Shown here one piece after another: positions 50,113-60,788 of a DNA stretch of 64,000 bases. The first letter of the stretch is position 1, and each line of letters starts with the position of its first letter. Under the pieces are notes generated by a model, which made no database searches, was not told the origin of the DNA, and saw only the letters and a list, made by a program, of their open reading frames with translations. Both the position numbers and the translations under genes were made by a program. Origin of the DNA: Oscheius dolichura (Eukaryota > Nematoda > Chromadorea > Rhabditida > Rhabditidae); contig OW051495.1 in assembly GCA_932521035.1 (NCBI GenBank), positions 8,990,001-9,054,000 of the forward strand. Direction: 5' to 3'.

Positions 50113-50657
50113 TTATTCGTCGTTCTGCGGAATAGTAACCACCGAGCCCTGAGTGTTCGGGTTCTTTCCAAGTTCCAGGTCAAACGAGCAGAACGACTCA
50201 CTCGTGCGGCATGTCTTCGGCAAGTATTTTTCAGCCTGAAGAGATTGCAGTTACTCCGTTTAAACTAGAATATATACGTTAACAAGCATCCATACGTCTT
50301 CAGTACAGTCAGTAGTATACTTGATAAAGAACTCGTAGTTTGTGTGCCAGGGCATTCCCCGTTGTCCCATCCCGTTATATTGCCAAGCGTAACTGACTGG
50401 TCCGATTTGACATCAAATTCTCCGATCTTGTCACTAGCAGTAAGACGATCATACTAGAAAATAGAAAGACTAATTTTAACACAAAAAAAAGTTGTGTATA
50501 CCTCATATAAGCCGACCAAATGACGGAAAATTCCGGGCTTGTCGCAGTAGATAGTGAGATTGACAACAACAGTCGTATCCGATAGACCGAACGCATGGAT
50601 ACAGATGGCCTGAACTTATTATATATAAACTACCACAAGGGCTGGCAACAGGTGCAT
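50113..50657 (-). pseudogene. Transthyretin-like (TTR) secreted protein, one frame break
   Basis: Exons 50634-50657, 50502-50609, 50278-50453 and 50113-50235 (complement). A signal peptide MHLLPALVAICIHAFG spans a very short first intron of 24 nt. The body follows the nematode TTR-like plan: VVVNLTIYCDKPGIF, VGLYEYDRL, KIGEFDV, then HTNYEFFIKYTTDCTEDVWML, CRTSESFCSFDLELGKNPN. The total exon length is not a multiple of three. The reading frame must shift by one near 50385 (after EFDVKSDQ) to reach YAWQYNG...HTNYEFF. This may be a sequencing error in a live gene or a decayed copy. TTR-like proteins are abundant secreted products of nematodes, some involved in engulfment. Confidence 0.6.
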
Positions 50658-51344
50658 AGTAGAATAGTACAATTGTTATTGAAATGAAGCATTTATAACG
50701 ATGAAATGAGTCTTGGGAAAGGCGTGGTGGAGAGAATTTTCTGTTTTGATGAAGTTTGAAACTGTGAATTGTAAGAGACTGTAGGACATGAGGTTGGATG
50801 ATGCTATCAGAGGGACCGTAAAAGACTTAAATTAAAAAAAGACATACAGGAACGTTGGCCATGCCTGAGGATATTTAGAAGTCGAGAGAAGCTGGGAGAT
50901 GATCGGAAAGGTCGACGACGTTTGGTATAGAATTATATGCGTCCGGACTCCGGAGTTCGGACCCTATGCCACAGATACTGACCCTTCCAAAAGGGTGTCC
51001 ATTGGAATAAGGAAAATTTTGAGGCAGCGTTTCCCAGTTTAAAAGTCCATCCGAATTCTGGCCTAATCTCGGAACTAAAATCACGACCATTCTTCGGGCA
51101 TGCTGTACAGGCAATCGCATCATAGAGAGCCTGTTTTCTTTGCTTTCTTCAACCGAAAGGAAAGGAAATTGAGTAAATTTATGCGAGTAAAGTTCATAAT
51201 ACGAGAAAAAAACCTAATTGAATTGTAAAGAAGAAATATGAGATTAATAAGCAGGCCCGTTCAACTTACCTCCTCCGCACTTCAATTATCTTTGCCACAC
51301 GCCCCTTTTTAATTCCTTCTTTTCGTAGAAACTTCTTCTAACAG
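50658..51344. other. Intergenic, no supported gene
   Basis: The minus open frame 50875-51123 has no recognised features. No other signal seen. Confidence 0.4.
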
Positions 51345-51905
51345 ATATAGTCCGTTTCCAATCTCGGGTTTTCCGGCTACGGGACCTTTTTCCAGTCCTT
51401 TAAATTATTCACGCTCGTGCTGCGTTATCTTTTCTTTCTATTTCAATTTTTCATGTTTTGATTGTATAAGATGCTTATTAGTTCGGATATGATGGTTAGA
51501 AAGAAGAAAAAATGGGTATTACACGGTAAGAGAACAAAATTAACGAAAAAATCCATTTTCAGCTGGGAAATCCGGATTCTTCTTGGTTTTTCCTTATTTC
51601 TTCTTGCTCTGATACGTTCGAATGTTATAGGTCCATCTTTAGTAATGCTCTACATGAGGAGCAGCAGTACGTCCGTTAGGAAGGTGTATCAGGCGGCGAA
51701 GTATCAAGATGTGTTAGCAAACCGATCCTCCGAGAGTCCTTTGAGTATCATATAGCTGAAGCATTGGTAAAAATATAAGAAAACAGCCAAAAAACCGTGT
51801 TACACGCAAAAAGTAAAACAAAAAAACGTAGCGCGGGTGTGAATTATTTAAAGGACTGGGAAAAGGTCCCGTAGCCGGAAAACCCGAGATTGGAAACGGA
51901 CTATA
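51345..51905. mobile_element. Foldback / terminal-inverted-repeat element
   Basis: Two 80-nt arms in inverted orientation (51345-51424 and 51826-51905) agree at about 90 percent of positions, both starting ATATAGTCCGTTTCCAATC from the outer ends. The centre holds a 97-codon open frame (51462-51755) that may contain a short intron. It has no transposase signature I can recognise. Size and structure fit a non-autonomous DNA transposon. The ends are AT-symmetric, so a TA target duplication cannot be separated from the arms. The element lies about 150 bp upstream of receptor C. Confidence 0.65.
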
Positions 51906-52002
51906 TTTGTTTTTCGATCAAATAATCCCTGATGGACGTCCCAAAACTCAGAATTTTCAATAATAATTATGTCGTTCCCCATTTAATTGCATGTTGTGAG
52001 GC

Positions 52003-52012
52003 TATATAAAAT
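52003..52012 (+). promoter_or_regulatory. TATA box of receptor C
   Basis: TATATAAAAT about 45 bp before the receptor C start codon. Confidence 0.5.
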
Positions 52013-52054
52013 CTTTTTTTCTTTTACTTCTTCTTTTCATAGTTTATCTGCAGA

Positions 52055-53220
52055 ATGATTCCTCTCTTTTTTTATATCACGACCAGTTATTCAATCCTCT
52101 CTGTCATTGTATACGGATTGGTATCCTATATTATAGTCACAAACAAGAAGCTCTTTAATCGATCCTATTACAACATCATCCTGGCTGATTCGGCCATTGT
52201 ATGTTTTATTCAGTCTCAAATGAGTCTTGAGTTTACGGTTAGTGCCTATCACATGTATTCAGAACGTGTACACCTACATTAACTCCCTGATAACCCTGCG
52301 ATTGCCACAAATCACATGTAAAGATTGTATCCTCGCTCCATTGATGTCGAAAATACCCGGATTGAACTTCTTCGGCTGCATGCACTATCATCTGGCTTAT
52401 GTACAGTACCTGATGATCTTCTCCCTAATATTCAACCGGTTTACTACCGTACTTTACCCTTTAAAATATAACGCGGTAGGAGAAACTCTTCTCAATCAAA
52501 CAAAAGGAGAAATAACAGATTTGGAAGCGGTTGTTCTTCCCATTCATGATGTTCAATCTGTTGGGGCCCTTCGCCATTACTTATCCATGGTTTACCGTGA
52601 CCGTTTCACTCGTCTATATGGATGAAAAAAGTTCCTTCTCCCTTATGACTGAACCGGTACGTTTGAAACAGCGAACATTTAAGTTTTAACAAAACTTTTA
52701 AAGTTCATAATTCCGGAGCAAATCGAGTATGTTTTTCTGTCGCTGACTGTGCTAACCATTCTGTGTACTGTTACAACTGTAACCACTTTCATCATCTACG
52801 CTTATCAGGTGAGTATGGGGTAATACAACCTCGTATTTTCCCCTCAGGGGTCTCCAGAAAAGGTCCTTTCAGGCCCGCACAACTGACGATTCAGTTGAAA
52901 CCAAGCTCCTCGTCTACAGTGTCGTTTACTTTCTAATCCAGCTGTTTGCCACCGTCGATGTGGTTATTTACCTCCAATTTCTAGATCTTTTCCTGTTTCA
53001 GGTTGCTATCAATTATGGGTACGAGTGGCAGATTCCAGCTTTTTATACTGGGGGGGCTCTGCTTCTTCCCTACGTCTCCGATGCTCTGACCTTCAGTTCT
53101 CCTTATATTCTGCTCTTTTGCAGTCCTACACTGCGGGCTCTTCTGAAGAAAATGCTTCAAAAAATCTTCTGCAAACAGAATATTAGTGTGTCGCCGGTCG
53201 TTGTCGTCAGTTCTCAATAA
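52055..53220 (+). CDS. Srg-superfamily serpentine chemoreceptor (receptor C)
   Basis: Six exons (52055-52198, 52263-52475, 52519-52656, 52704-52808, 52873-52962, 53002-53220) give 302 residues. Exons 1-4 have the same lengths as in receptors A and B (144, 213, 138 and 105 nt). Family motifs are NRFTTVLYPLKYNA / IWKR and SDALTFSSPYILLF. It lies about 48 kb from the A/B pair, on the opposite strand, with a foldback element just upstream and an orphan receptor promoter just downstream. Predicted chemosensory G-protein-coupled receptor, ligand unknown. All splice sites canonical. Confidence 0.88.
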
Positions 53221-53334
53221 TTTATCGTCAACGATAAGAATAAAATCTTAATCCAAGTTACCGCTCACTTCTTCGCTAACTCCTCTCCCGCTTCCTCCAT
53301 AATACCCACTGTCCTTTCTCTGATTCATTCCAGT
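53221..53334. other. 3' flank of receptor C
   Basis: Short spacer with AATAAA at about 53240. Confidence 0.4.
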
Positions 53335-53490
53335 TTTGCCATTATTCTCTTCTCTGAAGAGGCAGAATCGAACACAGAACCTTATGATCGTCATAATTGC
53401 CCTTGTCCCCTACGTAATTGTTGGTTAGCCGCTGATATAAAGCCGACTAGACATCCCCTTCTATATCGTCTCGAGAATGATTTCCTCCCA
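53335..53490 (+). promoter_or_regulatory. Orphan copy of the receptor A promoter and start codon
   Basis: Nearly identical to the ~140 bp upstream of receptor A (1195-1345, opposite strand), including GATATAAAG and the sequence up to and past the ATG (CTCGAGAATGATTTC). After the start codon the similarity stops and no receptor exons follow. It is read as the remnant of a further receptor copy or as a conversion product. Confidence 0.65.
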
Positions 53491-53938
53491 GTTCTTGCCT
53501 CTGATGGGGTCTGTACTTCTCTTCCTGAAAACTTTCTCCTCCTCAGAAAATCCTATTCAACGTTCTCCCGCGTTCTCTCCCTCCCGGCGGCTTTCCCCCG
53601 TCTTCTCCGAAGCAGCCCCGTCAGTCAGTGGAGAAGAATGACCGAAGCCAAGGAAAAAAAAGAAAAAAATTTCTATTTCTTTTCAATTTCTTGGTTAAAA
53701 AACGTACTGTTATATAAGGCACTTTTTTTATTTATAAAAAGTAGAATTTTTTCACGGAAGGAGATGTCGTCGGGAAACACTACAAGTACCAAACGTCTTT
53801 ATTTAAAAAAAAGAAAAATACAAATGAAGAAAATTATAGAGAGCCGTACACCAAGAATAGCAGGTTATTAGTAGAAAAAAGTAAAATTTAAAAAGCTAGG
53901 ATCACTTTATGGTGAAGTGTGTTACTGGCTGTTCGTCT
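53491..53938. other. Intergenic, no supported gene
   Basis: Pyrimidine-rich sequence followed by an A-rich stretch. Nothing recognised. Confidence 0.4.
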
Positions 53939-55390
53939 TCACCAGAGGGGCTTGCTGCTCAAGATGTGTGCCTTACGGCAGCGAGCCTGGTTGGCTCTAT
54001 TGGCCGTCGATCCTTCCGGGGACTGATCAGCATCCACAGCGGAATTCATAGCGTTTCCCTAAAAGTAAGTCTTCCCTTATTCATTTGCTCGTCTTGCCTT
54101 GCTAGCATGGCCACTGATGGCTTGGGCCAGCCAACGTGTATCCGTCATGCCGTTGCCAATGCGACGCGGAGTCTGGGGACGTCTCCAGCCCTCTGGAGGC
54201 GAGCCTGAAATATATTTTGTCATGTTTGATCAAAATAGAGGAAAAATACCGTTTTCAGCTAGTCCATTAGCAGCCGGAACCGATTTGAAGAGCTCGTCAA
54301 AGACAACGAAGTTCGTATTCTGCCAGACGGGCTTGTTCAGATCGTAGCAACGGTTCATGAAGCCGAGAAGAGTGACGGACGGGTTGTCAAGGGCAAGCTG
54401 AAAACTAAAAATTAGTGGAGAACTAACCTAAACGAGCTCTAAATGAACCTGAACCTTTGAATTGTGGCGAAATTTAGGAGTCAAGGACTCCTGACTTTTG
54501 CGGCAGCTTTTTAACGCTATCTTCAGAAGGAAGCCAAGTTTTGGCCGAAATCCCTCCAGAAAGCCTCCCAAAGGTTTAGTTTCTCGTTTATGTTGCTGTA
54601 AACGTTTCGGTCATAACGTTCTTTGGCTGCCAAAGTCACCAGAACAACTTTTCGGAGTCAAATAAGGCCGATCCCCGAGGTTAACCCATCTTGACCGGTT
54701 CTGGCTCCTAACTCTCACCCCCTTTCGATTAAAAGGGTCATAAAGGTTTAGAAGAGGCTAGTCTTTGGCCTAGAGTCAAACTGATCAGGCTCCATTCCAT
54801 TATAGTTAGAGCAAAGCGAGGGAATACCGCCACCTTACCTGATAAGCTTGAGCGTGTTCATTCTGCAGCATATAATCCATGATGGCTTTTCCGTGTCCCT
54901 TTCTCTGGACGCTGTAGTGAACGTAGAAGTCCAACAGACACAGAATCTGGAATCAAATCTCTTTTTTATCCTAAAACTTGTGATTTACTTCTCCCTCGTA
55001 GGTTTGCATCGCGTGATCATAGAGAAACAATTGTTTGCGGCCAACTTTGGCAAAACCCAGAAGCTTGCTTGTTTCTGTCTCCCTGAAACAATTAAAATCT
55101 CTATCAAATAGATGGAAGAGAACGTACTCATTATATTCCCAGCTAAGATACAGTATATGGTCAGAATTGATCAGTTTCTCACAGCAAGTGAGAGGAGCAC
55201 GTAGCTGCATGCACTGGGCCGAGAGCTTGGCCAAGTCATCAATTGCCTTATATACCGTGACGGATCTGGAAATAAGAATTAATAGAATAAGTTTAAGGAT
55301 AAGGTATTACTGTAGCTGTTTAACTCTCATGGGATCCAGGCGGACCATTTGCGGTCCCAAGATAGGACGCAGATCCGCAGCGACTTCCAT
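53939..55390 (-). CDS. Alpha-tubulin N-acetyltransferase (MEC-17 / ATAT family)
   Basis: Seven exons (55311-55390, 55128-55265, 54989-55082, 54839-54946, 54250-54397, 54098-54204, 53939-54058, complement) give 264 residues. The catalytic domain follows the ATAT1 order: [10 protein letters not shown] near the start, [61 protein letters not shown] (acetyl-CoA loop), [20 protein letters not shown] and [11 protein letters not shown]. The enzyme acetylates Lys40 of alpha-tubulin inside microtubules and is needed for touch neurons in C. elegans. The last intron would be a GC-AG type (AAG then GCAAGA). If it is not used, the protein ends KARRANE about 30 residues earlier. The specific paralogue (mec-17 or atat-2) is not resolved. 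Confidence 0.87.
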
Positions 55391-58300
55391 AACGGCGATG
55401 AGGAATGGAAATGATTGGGAGGGGAAGTGGGGAGGGGGAGACCATTCTCATGCATTCGGAAGAGGACGAGAAGAAGAGCGGTGTCATTCATAGCAGATTC
55501 ACCTCCTTTTGGGAACAGGCAGGGAAAGTGCCCCCTTTGTCTTCTTTTTGCCAGAAACATGAATATTGGATATGAACCATCTGCACAGAGGGAGAAGGCG
55601 ATGGGAGTGGCAGACGGGGAGAAGAAGCAAGTGAACATGGGCTTTTGCTCCTAGGAAAGTCTGGAAGTTTGTGGGAATAAGAAAGCAGAAAAATCCGCTA
55701 GAGGAGTGATTTTCGTCCAACCTATCCGATTCGTATCTTGGGCCCGCTTTCCGAGATAAAGAAGCTTCTCTCCGGCATGATATCTTGGTGAATCTCAAAA
55801 TTGTTCTGTAAGGAATTTTAGGCTCATCGCTGGATTGAACGTAGAATAGTTCTTTGCCCAATTCTTTGTTCTTTGTGCCACTTTGCCATTAACCAGCTGT
55901 TCTCTATTCGGTCATAGCCCCGCGGAGATAATCCGTCCTTGTGGAAGGTCGCATTGTTGCATACGGCAGCGAGGTAGCAACTGCGCAAACCACCCGACAA
56001 ACCAAATACGACCATCAGCCGCCATCTGCCTCATCTCGCGTTTCCTTTCTACGGATCAATAGAGAGAGAGAGAGAGAGTTCAGTCAGAGATCTCCCCATT
56101 CTGCTATTTTGACTCTATCCCTCAATTATGATTTGTACAAGTCTGGTTTACGGAGGGCGGTATATATAATCGACTGGTTCGGGCTATTCAATCCCATTTT
56201 ACTTCGCTCTGTGAATCATCGCGTCTTTTGCTCGATCTACTTCCTCTATGGCAACACCTGCAGGTGGTATTAACCACCGCCGGGGGAGGGTCAAAGTCTG
56301 CTGCTCGGCTTTATTTTGACCTTTGTATTCTCATCTTATTCAATTTGTTCTGCTCCCATCTGTTCCTAATTGCCAATTAACCGTCTCATATTCTCTTTTT
56401 TACTTCACCAGTTTATTACTTGTTGTAATAAAAAACTGCCGCCTTGAAGAATTTTTCTGCTCTCTTGTTTCGAGCGACTATCGTTACCTGTTCCATGCAT
56501 AGAGGTGAGTAGAGATCTCACCGAAAAGCGGCCCTGTTTTGGTTCGAAGACGGCCGAATTGAGTAAGAATGGAAGACGCTAACTCGTAAACATGAAAAAA
56601 CCTAAAGTTCCGGGCTCTGAACGCTCCATGACGACTCATTGGCTACATTCCCGTTGCCTCTCGTTTCGGTTCCATGTATGCTCCGCGTGGCCAAATCCGT
56701 TCCGATTTTCAGCCAGCTATAGTTCCCCATCCATCAGGGTACGAGCGTCACTTTTGAACCGCATCATTATCGGCGTGTAGGGTAATTTGTGTATTAGGAA
56801 GGTACCACCTTGCTCAAGGTGTTTCACGGCGTAATTTTTAATGGGCACCATTTACTGGGTGACAGGGAGCACTGAATACTGAATAGAAAAGTGTTCCATG
56901 TATGTTGTCTGAATCAGGGCCCAGGTGAATTTCCATCCAGTCCCGTAATTTTCCTCTTTACATCCATGCTGAAAATTGCCCCTGCCTCGCCCAGGACGGT
57001 AGCCGATCCAATTGTTTCAATACCGGCGAGAAATAGTAATAATTAAACTGTTGGTATTTCCCTGAAGGCGGCTCAAAAGTGCCCCGGAACCTTGTTTTGC
57101 TCAAAGTTTCCCCTCTTTTATGAATAGAAAATAACAGTCACAAGTTTTATGACGAACTCTGCCGGTTCCCAACCCGTTATACTGTTTATGTGTGTCATCA
57201 CTACTACAATATGGACCTGCTTCTCCCGCCCTTTCCCGTTCCTCTATCTATCGCGAGGCAAAGAGCAAATAATCAACATAATTTGTTGTCTGTGCTTCGT
57301 AGCCGCATCATTCGGCTCTCCTACTAGCTATCAACCCCGTTTCACGGAGAACAGCTATTCAGCTGATCATTCTCCTCATCCTTCGGTCGTTTTTTGAACA
57401 AGGTAGAAGATGACGCATCAGGCGGCGGTCAAAATGACCCCAAAGTTCAGGAGCACTTCGGGGAGGGTCACTCTCTCTCTCGAAGAGGAAGCGGGACCTT
57501 TCTAATATTTGCATGTGTTTCAGTCTAACACGTGCACGACCACAAAGGGGAGTTCCTTTCTTCCTTCCCTTGGAACTTTGGAGCTATTTTTATACTTTTC
57601 GTCGTATTATACTATGAACTCTTTTAGAAGTCATCGGAGCTTAAATCATTGGATATTCAGTTTTTAAACTGATGGTTTTGTTCAAAAAGTTCTTTGCGGC
57701 CCACGTCTTGTCAATTAATAAACGACAGCATTAAGAGTCCATGCAAACACTGGACGAAGACAAACAGTTTTCTTTTCACTTTACTTCCCGTTATTTTGGT
57801 ATTCCATATAATTTCCATACTTTACCAGGCTGTATAGTCCAGTCAATTGTTATTTCAACCTTACCGCTCTTTAAAAGTGTTTCATTAGCCCTTGACCATG
57901 TTATTTTATAAACACACATCCTGCCCCTTGTCAGACGGGATTTGATCAGATCTCCCGTTCCGTGTATAACCTTTACCCTATAAGGGAACAGAATGATCCC
58001 TCATTTATGGTCCGCCGATCCTCCCACAACGGGGATCAGTATGCGCCGACTGTGAGCTGTCTCGTAGTTGTTTTGTTTTTTATTTTTGCCATTGCAAATC
58101 TTTCATTTTCTCTTTCATCAAATATAAATTACTGTATGAAGGTGAAATTAGGGCGGTCCTGCAGCGGAGGCGTGCACAGTTCTTTAGCCGTTGAATACCA
58201 CTGGGAGGCGGGCATTGCGGCAGTTTTGGGGTCTAGTATGAGCTCCAACGCGAGCTACACCCCTTCCCCGGCACTTTACCTTCTCTAGATCCAGAGATTG

Positions 58301-58564
58301 CGGCATTCAACTCCAAACGAACTTTCCATTTCCTCCCAAATCTCTCTCTTTCAAGGTTTATCCACTTCCCTGTCCCCGGCTCCGCGTCGCCCTAACTTCC
58401 GTAATCCTTCCTCTATTTGAACAGATGATCCTCGTCTTTTCTCGCCATCCAAACACCATACACGTCTTCTCTCTTTCCACTAAATTACTCATCTATTCAT
58501 ACTCGTCTTTCCCCTTTCCGTTTCTAATTATTACCTGTTCAGTGTGCTCATTTTCTTCTAGTGA
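55391..58564. other. Long intergenic region, no supported gene
   Basis: More than 3 kb without a supported exon. It holds a GA-repeat tract (56062-56078), a TATATATAA at about 56160, several C/T-rich stretches and scattered open frames of 60-120 codons without features. The sequence just before 58565 is pyrimidine-rich and ends TTCTAG, a likely trans-splice acceptor. Confidence 0.45.
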
Positions 58565-60788
58565 ATGAGCCCTTCCCGCGAGCCAAATGAGCAAGGCTAC
58601 ATCTTCCACCCGGCTAGTTCACAGTCTCAAATCTCCGAGACCATAAGTGCCCAGGATTTGTTGAATGAGGAAAAAATGTCCGAAATTGTGAAGAACGACC
58701 ATGTCACATGCTGGCGTTCGGTTAAAATCGTCGGCTTGCTGTCATTTTTGGGCATGTTGGAAGGTGGACTCATCTCGATGGGAGAATGGCCCTACATGCA
58801 CCAGGTACTACAATTTATCGGCGAATTTCCTCCCCGAAGTGGAATTAGACCTTTAATCTGTTATTTTCAGATCGATCCAGAAGCAACACCCAATTTCTTT
58901 GGAATCGCAACATCTATTCCAAAAATCGGCAAGATTGTCTTTGCCTTGATCTTCTCCTGCTGGACCTATCGGACTAAAACAGTCAGGCATGTGTATTTCC
59001 CGTCCTTTCTGCTGTGAACACGTACGGGATAATCCATTTTGAACCGTTATTGGATTTACTCCCGCTCGCCAGCTCATTATCTTCAATCTCTACTATTTTT
59101 TTATTCACGTTTTAGGCCGCCGCTGATCACTGGTCGAATATTGGCAATTACCGGATGTATTCTGTATTTGGGAATCGAGTTTGTACCGTCCGGGAGGAGA
59201 TACATGATGTTGATCTGCTACACGCTGTTTGCCATCGCGGCAAGTAAGTTTTATTGGGCAGAAATGTAAGATCATCCCGCTAAAAAACTCGACCTTTTTA
59301 TCAAAGAACAGCATTACAGTAAGGCTGCTAGTATTGGAGATCTCTCGTCAGCTGTGGGGGTTCGGGTGTCTTTGCATCCCCTGAGATTGCCTGGCTAACA
59401 CATAAACCTTCTTCTTTTATAGGTAGTGCAACAGTTCTCCGGGTCTACATGATAGCTATCAGCTCCGCTGCCGACCGGCCGAAGGCTTTTGCTCTAATTG
59501 CCCTGGCTACAACACTGTCCATTGTAGCTGGTCCAGGTAATCCTCGATTACAGGAAACCCACAAACAATCGCCACGTTCAGTAACACAGTTGGCCTTCTC
59601 TTGGATTCATTACCCCGGTTATACTGTGTTCAGCAACGTTCATATTAATCTCTACACGGCGCCGGTTTGGGTTTCGAGTTTATTGAATTTCGTCTCGATT
59701 ACTGTTATTTTATACTTTTTGGAGGAGAAGCTGCTCAACAATAAAAAAGAAGGTAAGAGTCAAGAAACGATTAACAGCCGCTGGCCGTCGAAATATTGGG
59801 CTTTTCCAGCCTTATTTCAGTTATCAAAGTTCCTATTTTTTCTTCTTCTTTCCATCAACTACCGTATAATTTAGGAGTAGAGTCGTCTGACTTCTCTTTC
59901 TCTGCCATCAAAACCCGCTTCCGCGCCCTCAAAAAAGAAAACATCGCCTGGGGCCTGGTGATCCTTTGTTGTGTGGAGAAGGCCATCGTTGGGCTGACTA
60001 TGTCCACTTTAATGAGGTCTGTCCTTTTCCTCTCTTTCCTTTAAACAATCAGCTTTCTTACAGTGTGAGCTCTCCGCTGAACATGATTGTCTTCGGTTGG
60101 GATGGCCCAACCATTGTGAAGATCAGTTCTATCAGTATGGTCTTCGCCGGACTGCTGTCCATCGGCACCGCCGCAATGATTATGGGTACTTCTTTGACAA
60201 AAAAGTATATTTAGACCTTTAAAAAATAAGAAAAAAAGTTGTTTAGAATCTCAACCAGACATCTGTTCCTCTTCGCCATCAGTATAATGATCTTCCTCTA
60301 CATTGGGACTTACCCGCTTCCCGGGATCAGTGTTCCCATTGCGGAATACAATGGTCAATATCCTACCACGGAAATTTACACAAAACTCTTTAGCAACAAC
60401 AGGGAATGGCTGTAACCCGGCAGTCTACAGCTGGTGCTTCAGTTCCCGAGCCAGTCGCCCCCTCATCTACATCGTGGTCTCTGTTACCGTAATGGGAATG
60501 GCCATGCCCATAATCCACATCACTGTGGATACAGTATACTCCAAGGTGCTGGCTAACATCGACCAGAGCCTGATGCAGGGAGCTACCGTAGTCCTGGAAG
60601 ATCTCATAATGATAATCGGTCCCATCTTTGCAACGTAGGCTCAAGTTATCTTCAAAGAATTTGAATATTTCAGAGAAATGTTCACATTGTATGGCCAGGG
60701 ACCTCTGTGGATAATCAACGGGATTATTACATCTTTGGCAGCATTCGTTTGGTTCCTAAGCTTGAAGAAATTGAAAGCCTATCCATAA
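58565..60788 (+). CDS. Major facilitator superfamily transporter (MFSD8/CLN7-like)
   Basis: Ten exons (58565-58804, 58871-58986, 59116-59243, 59423-59536, 59582-59752, 59875-60016, 60064-60204, 60247-60353, 60403-60634, 60674-60788) give 421 residues. A polar N-terminus (about 65 residues, ending DHVTCWRSVKIVGLLSF) precedes about 11-12 membrane spans with the MFS loop signature RILAITG and a central charged loop (FSAIKTRFRALKKENIAWG). The closest family I can suggest is the lysosomal MFSD8/CLN7 group. Substrate unknown. The second intron joins in the correct frame only with donor GCATGT after CAG, a GC-AG intron. A second family member begins at 63773. Confidence 0.78.

Noticed and set aside
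56062-56078. GA-repeat tract as possible CRISPR or structured array.
   Set aside because: Simple dinucleotide microsatellite. No spacers, and the genome is eukaryotic.
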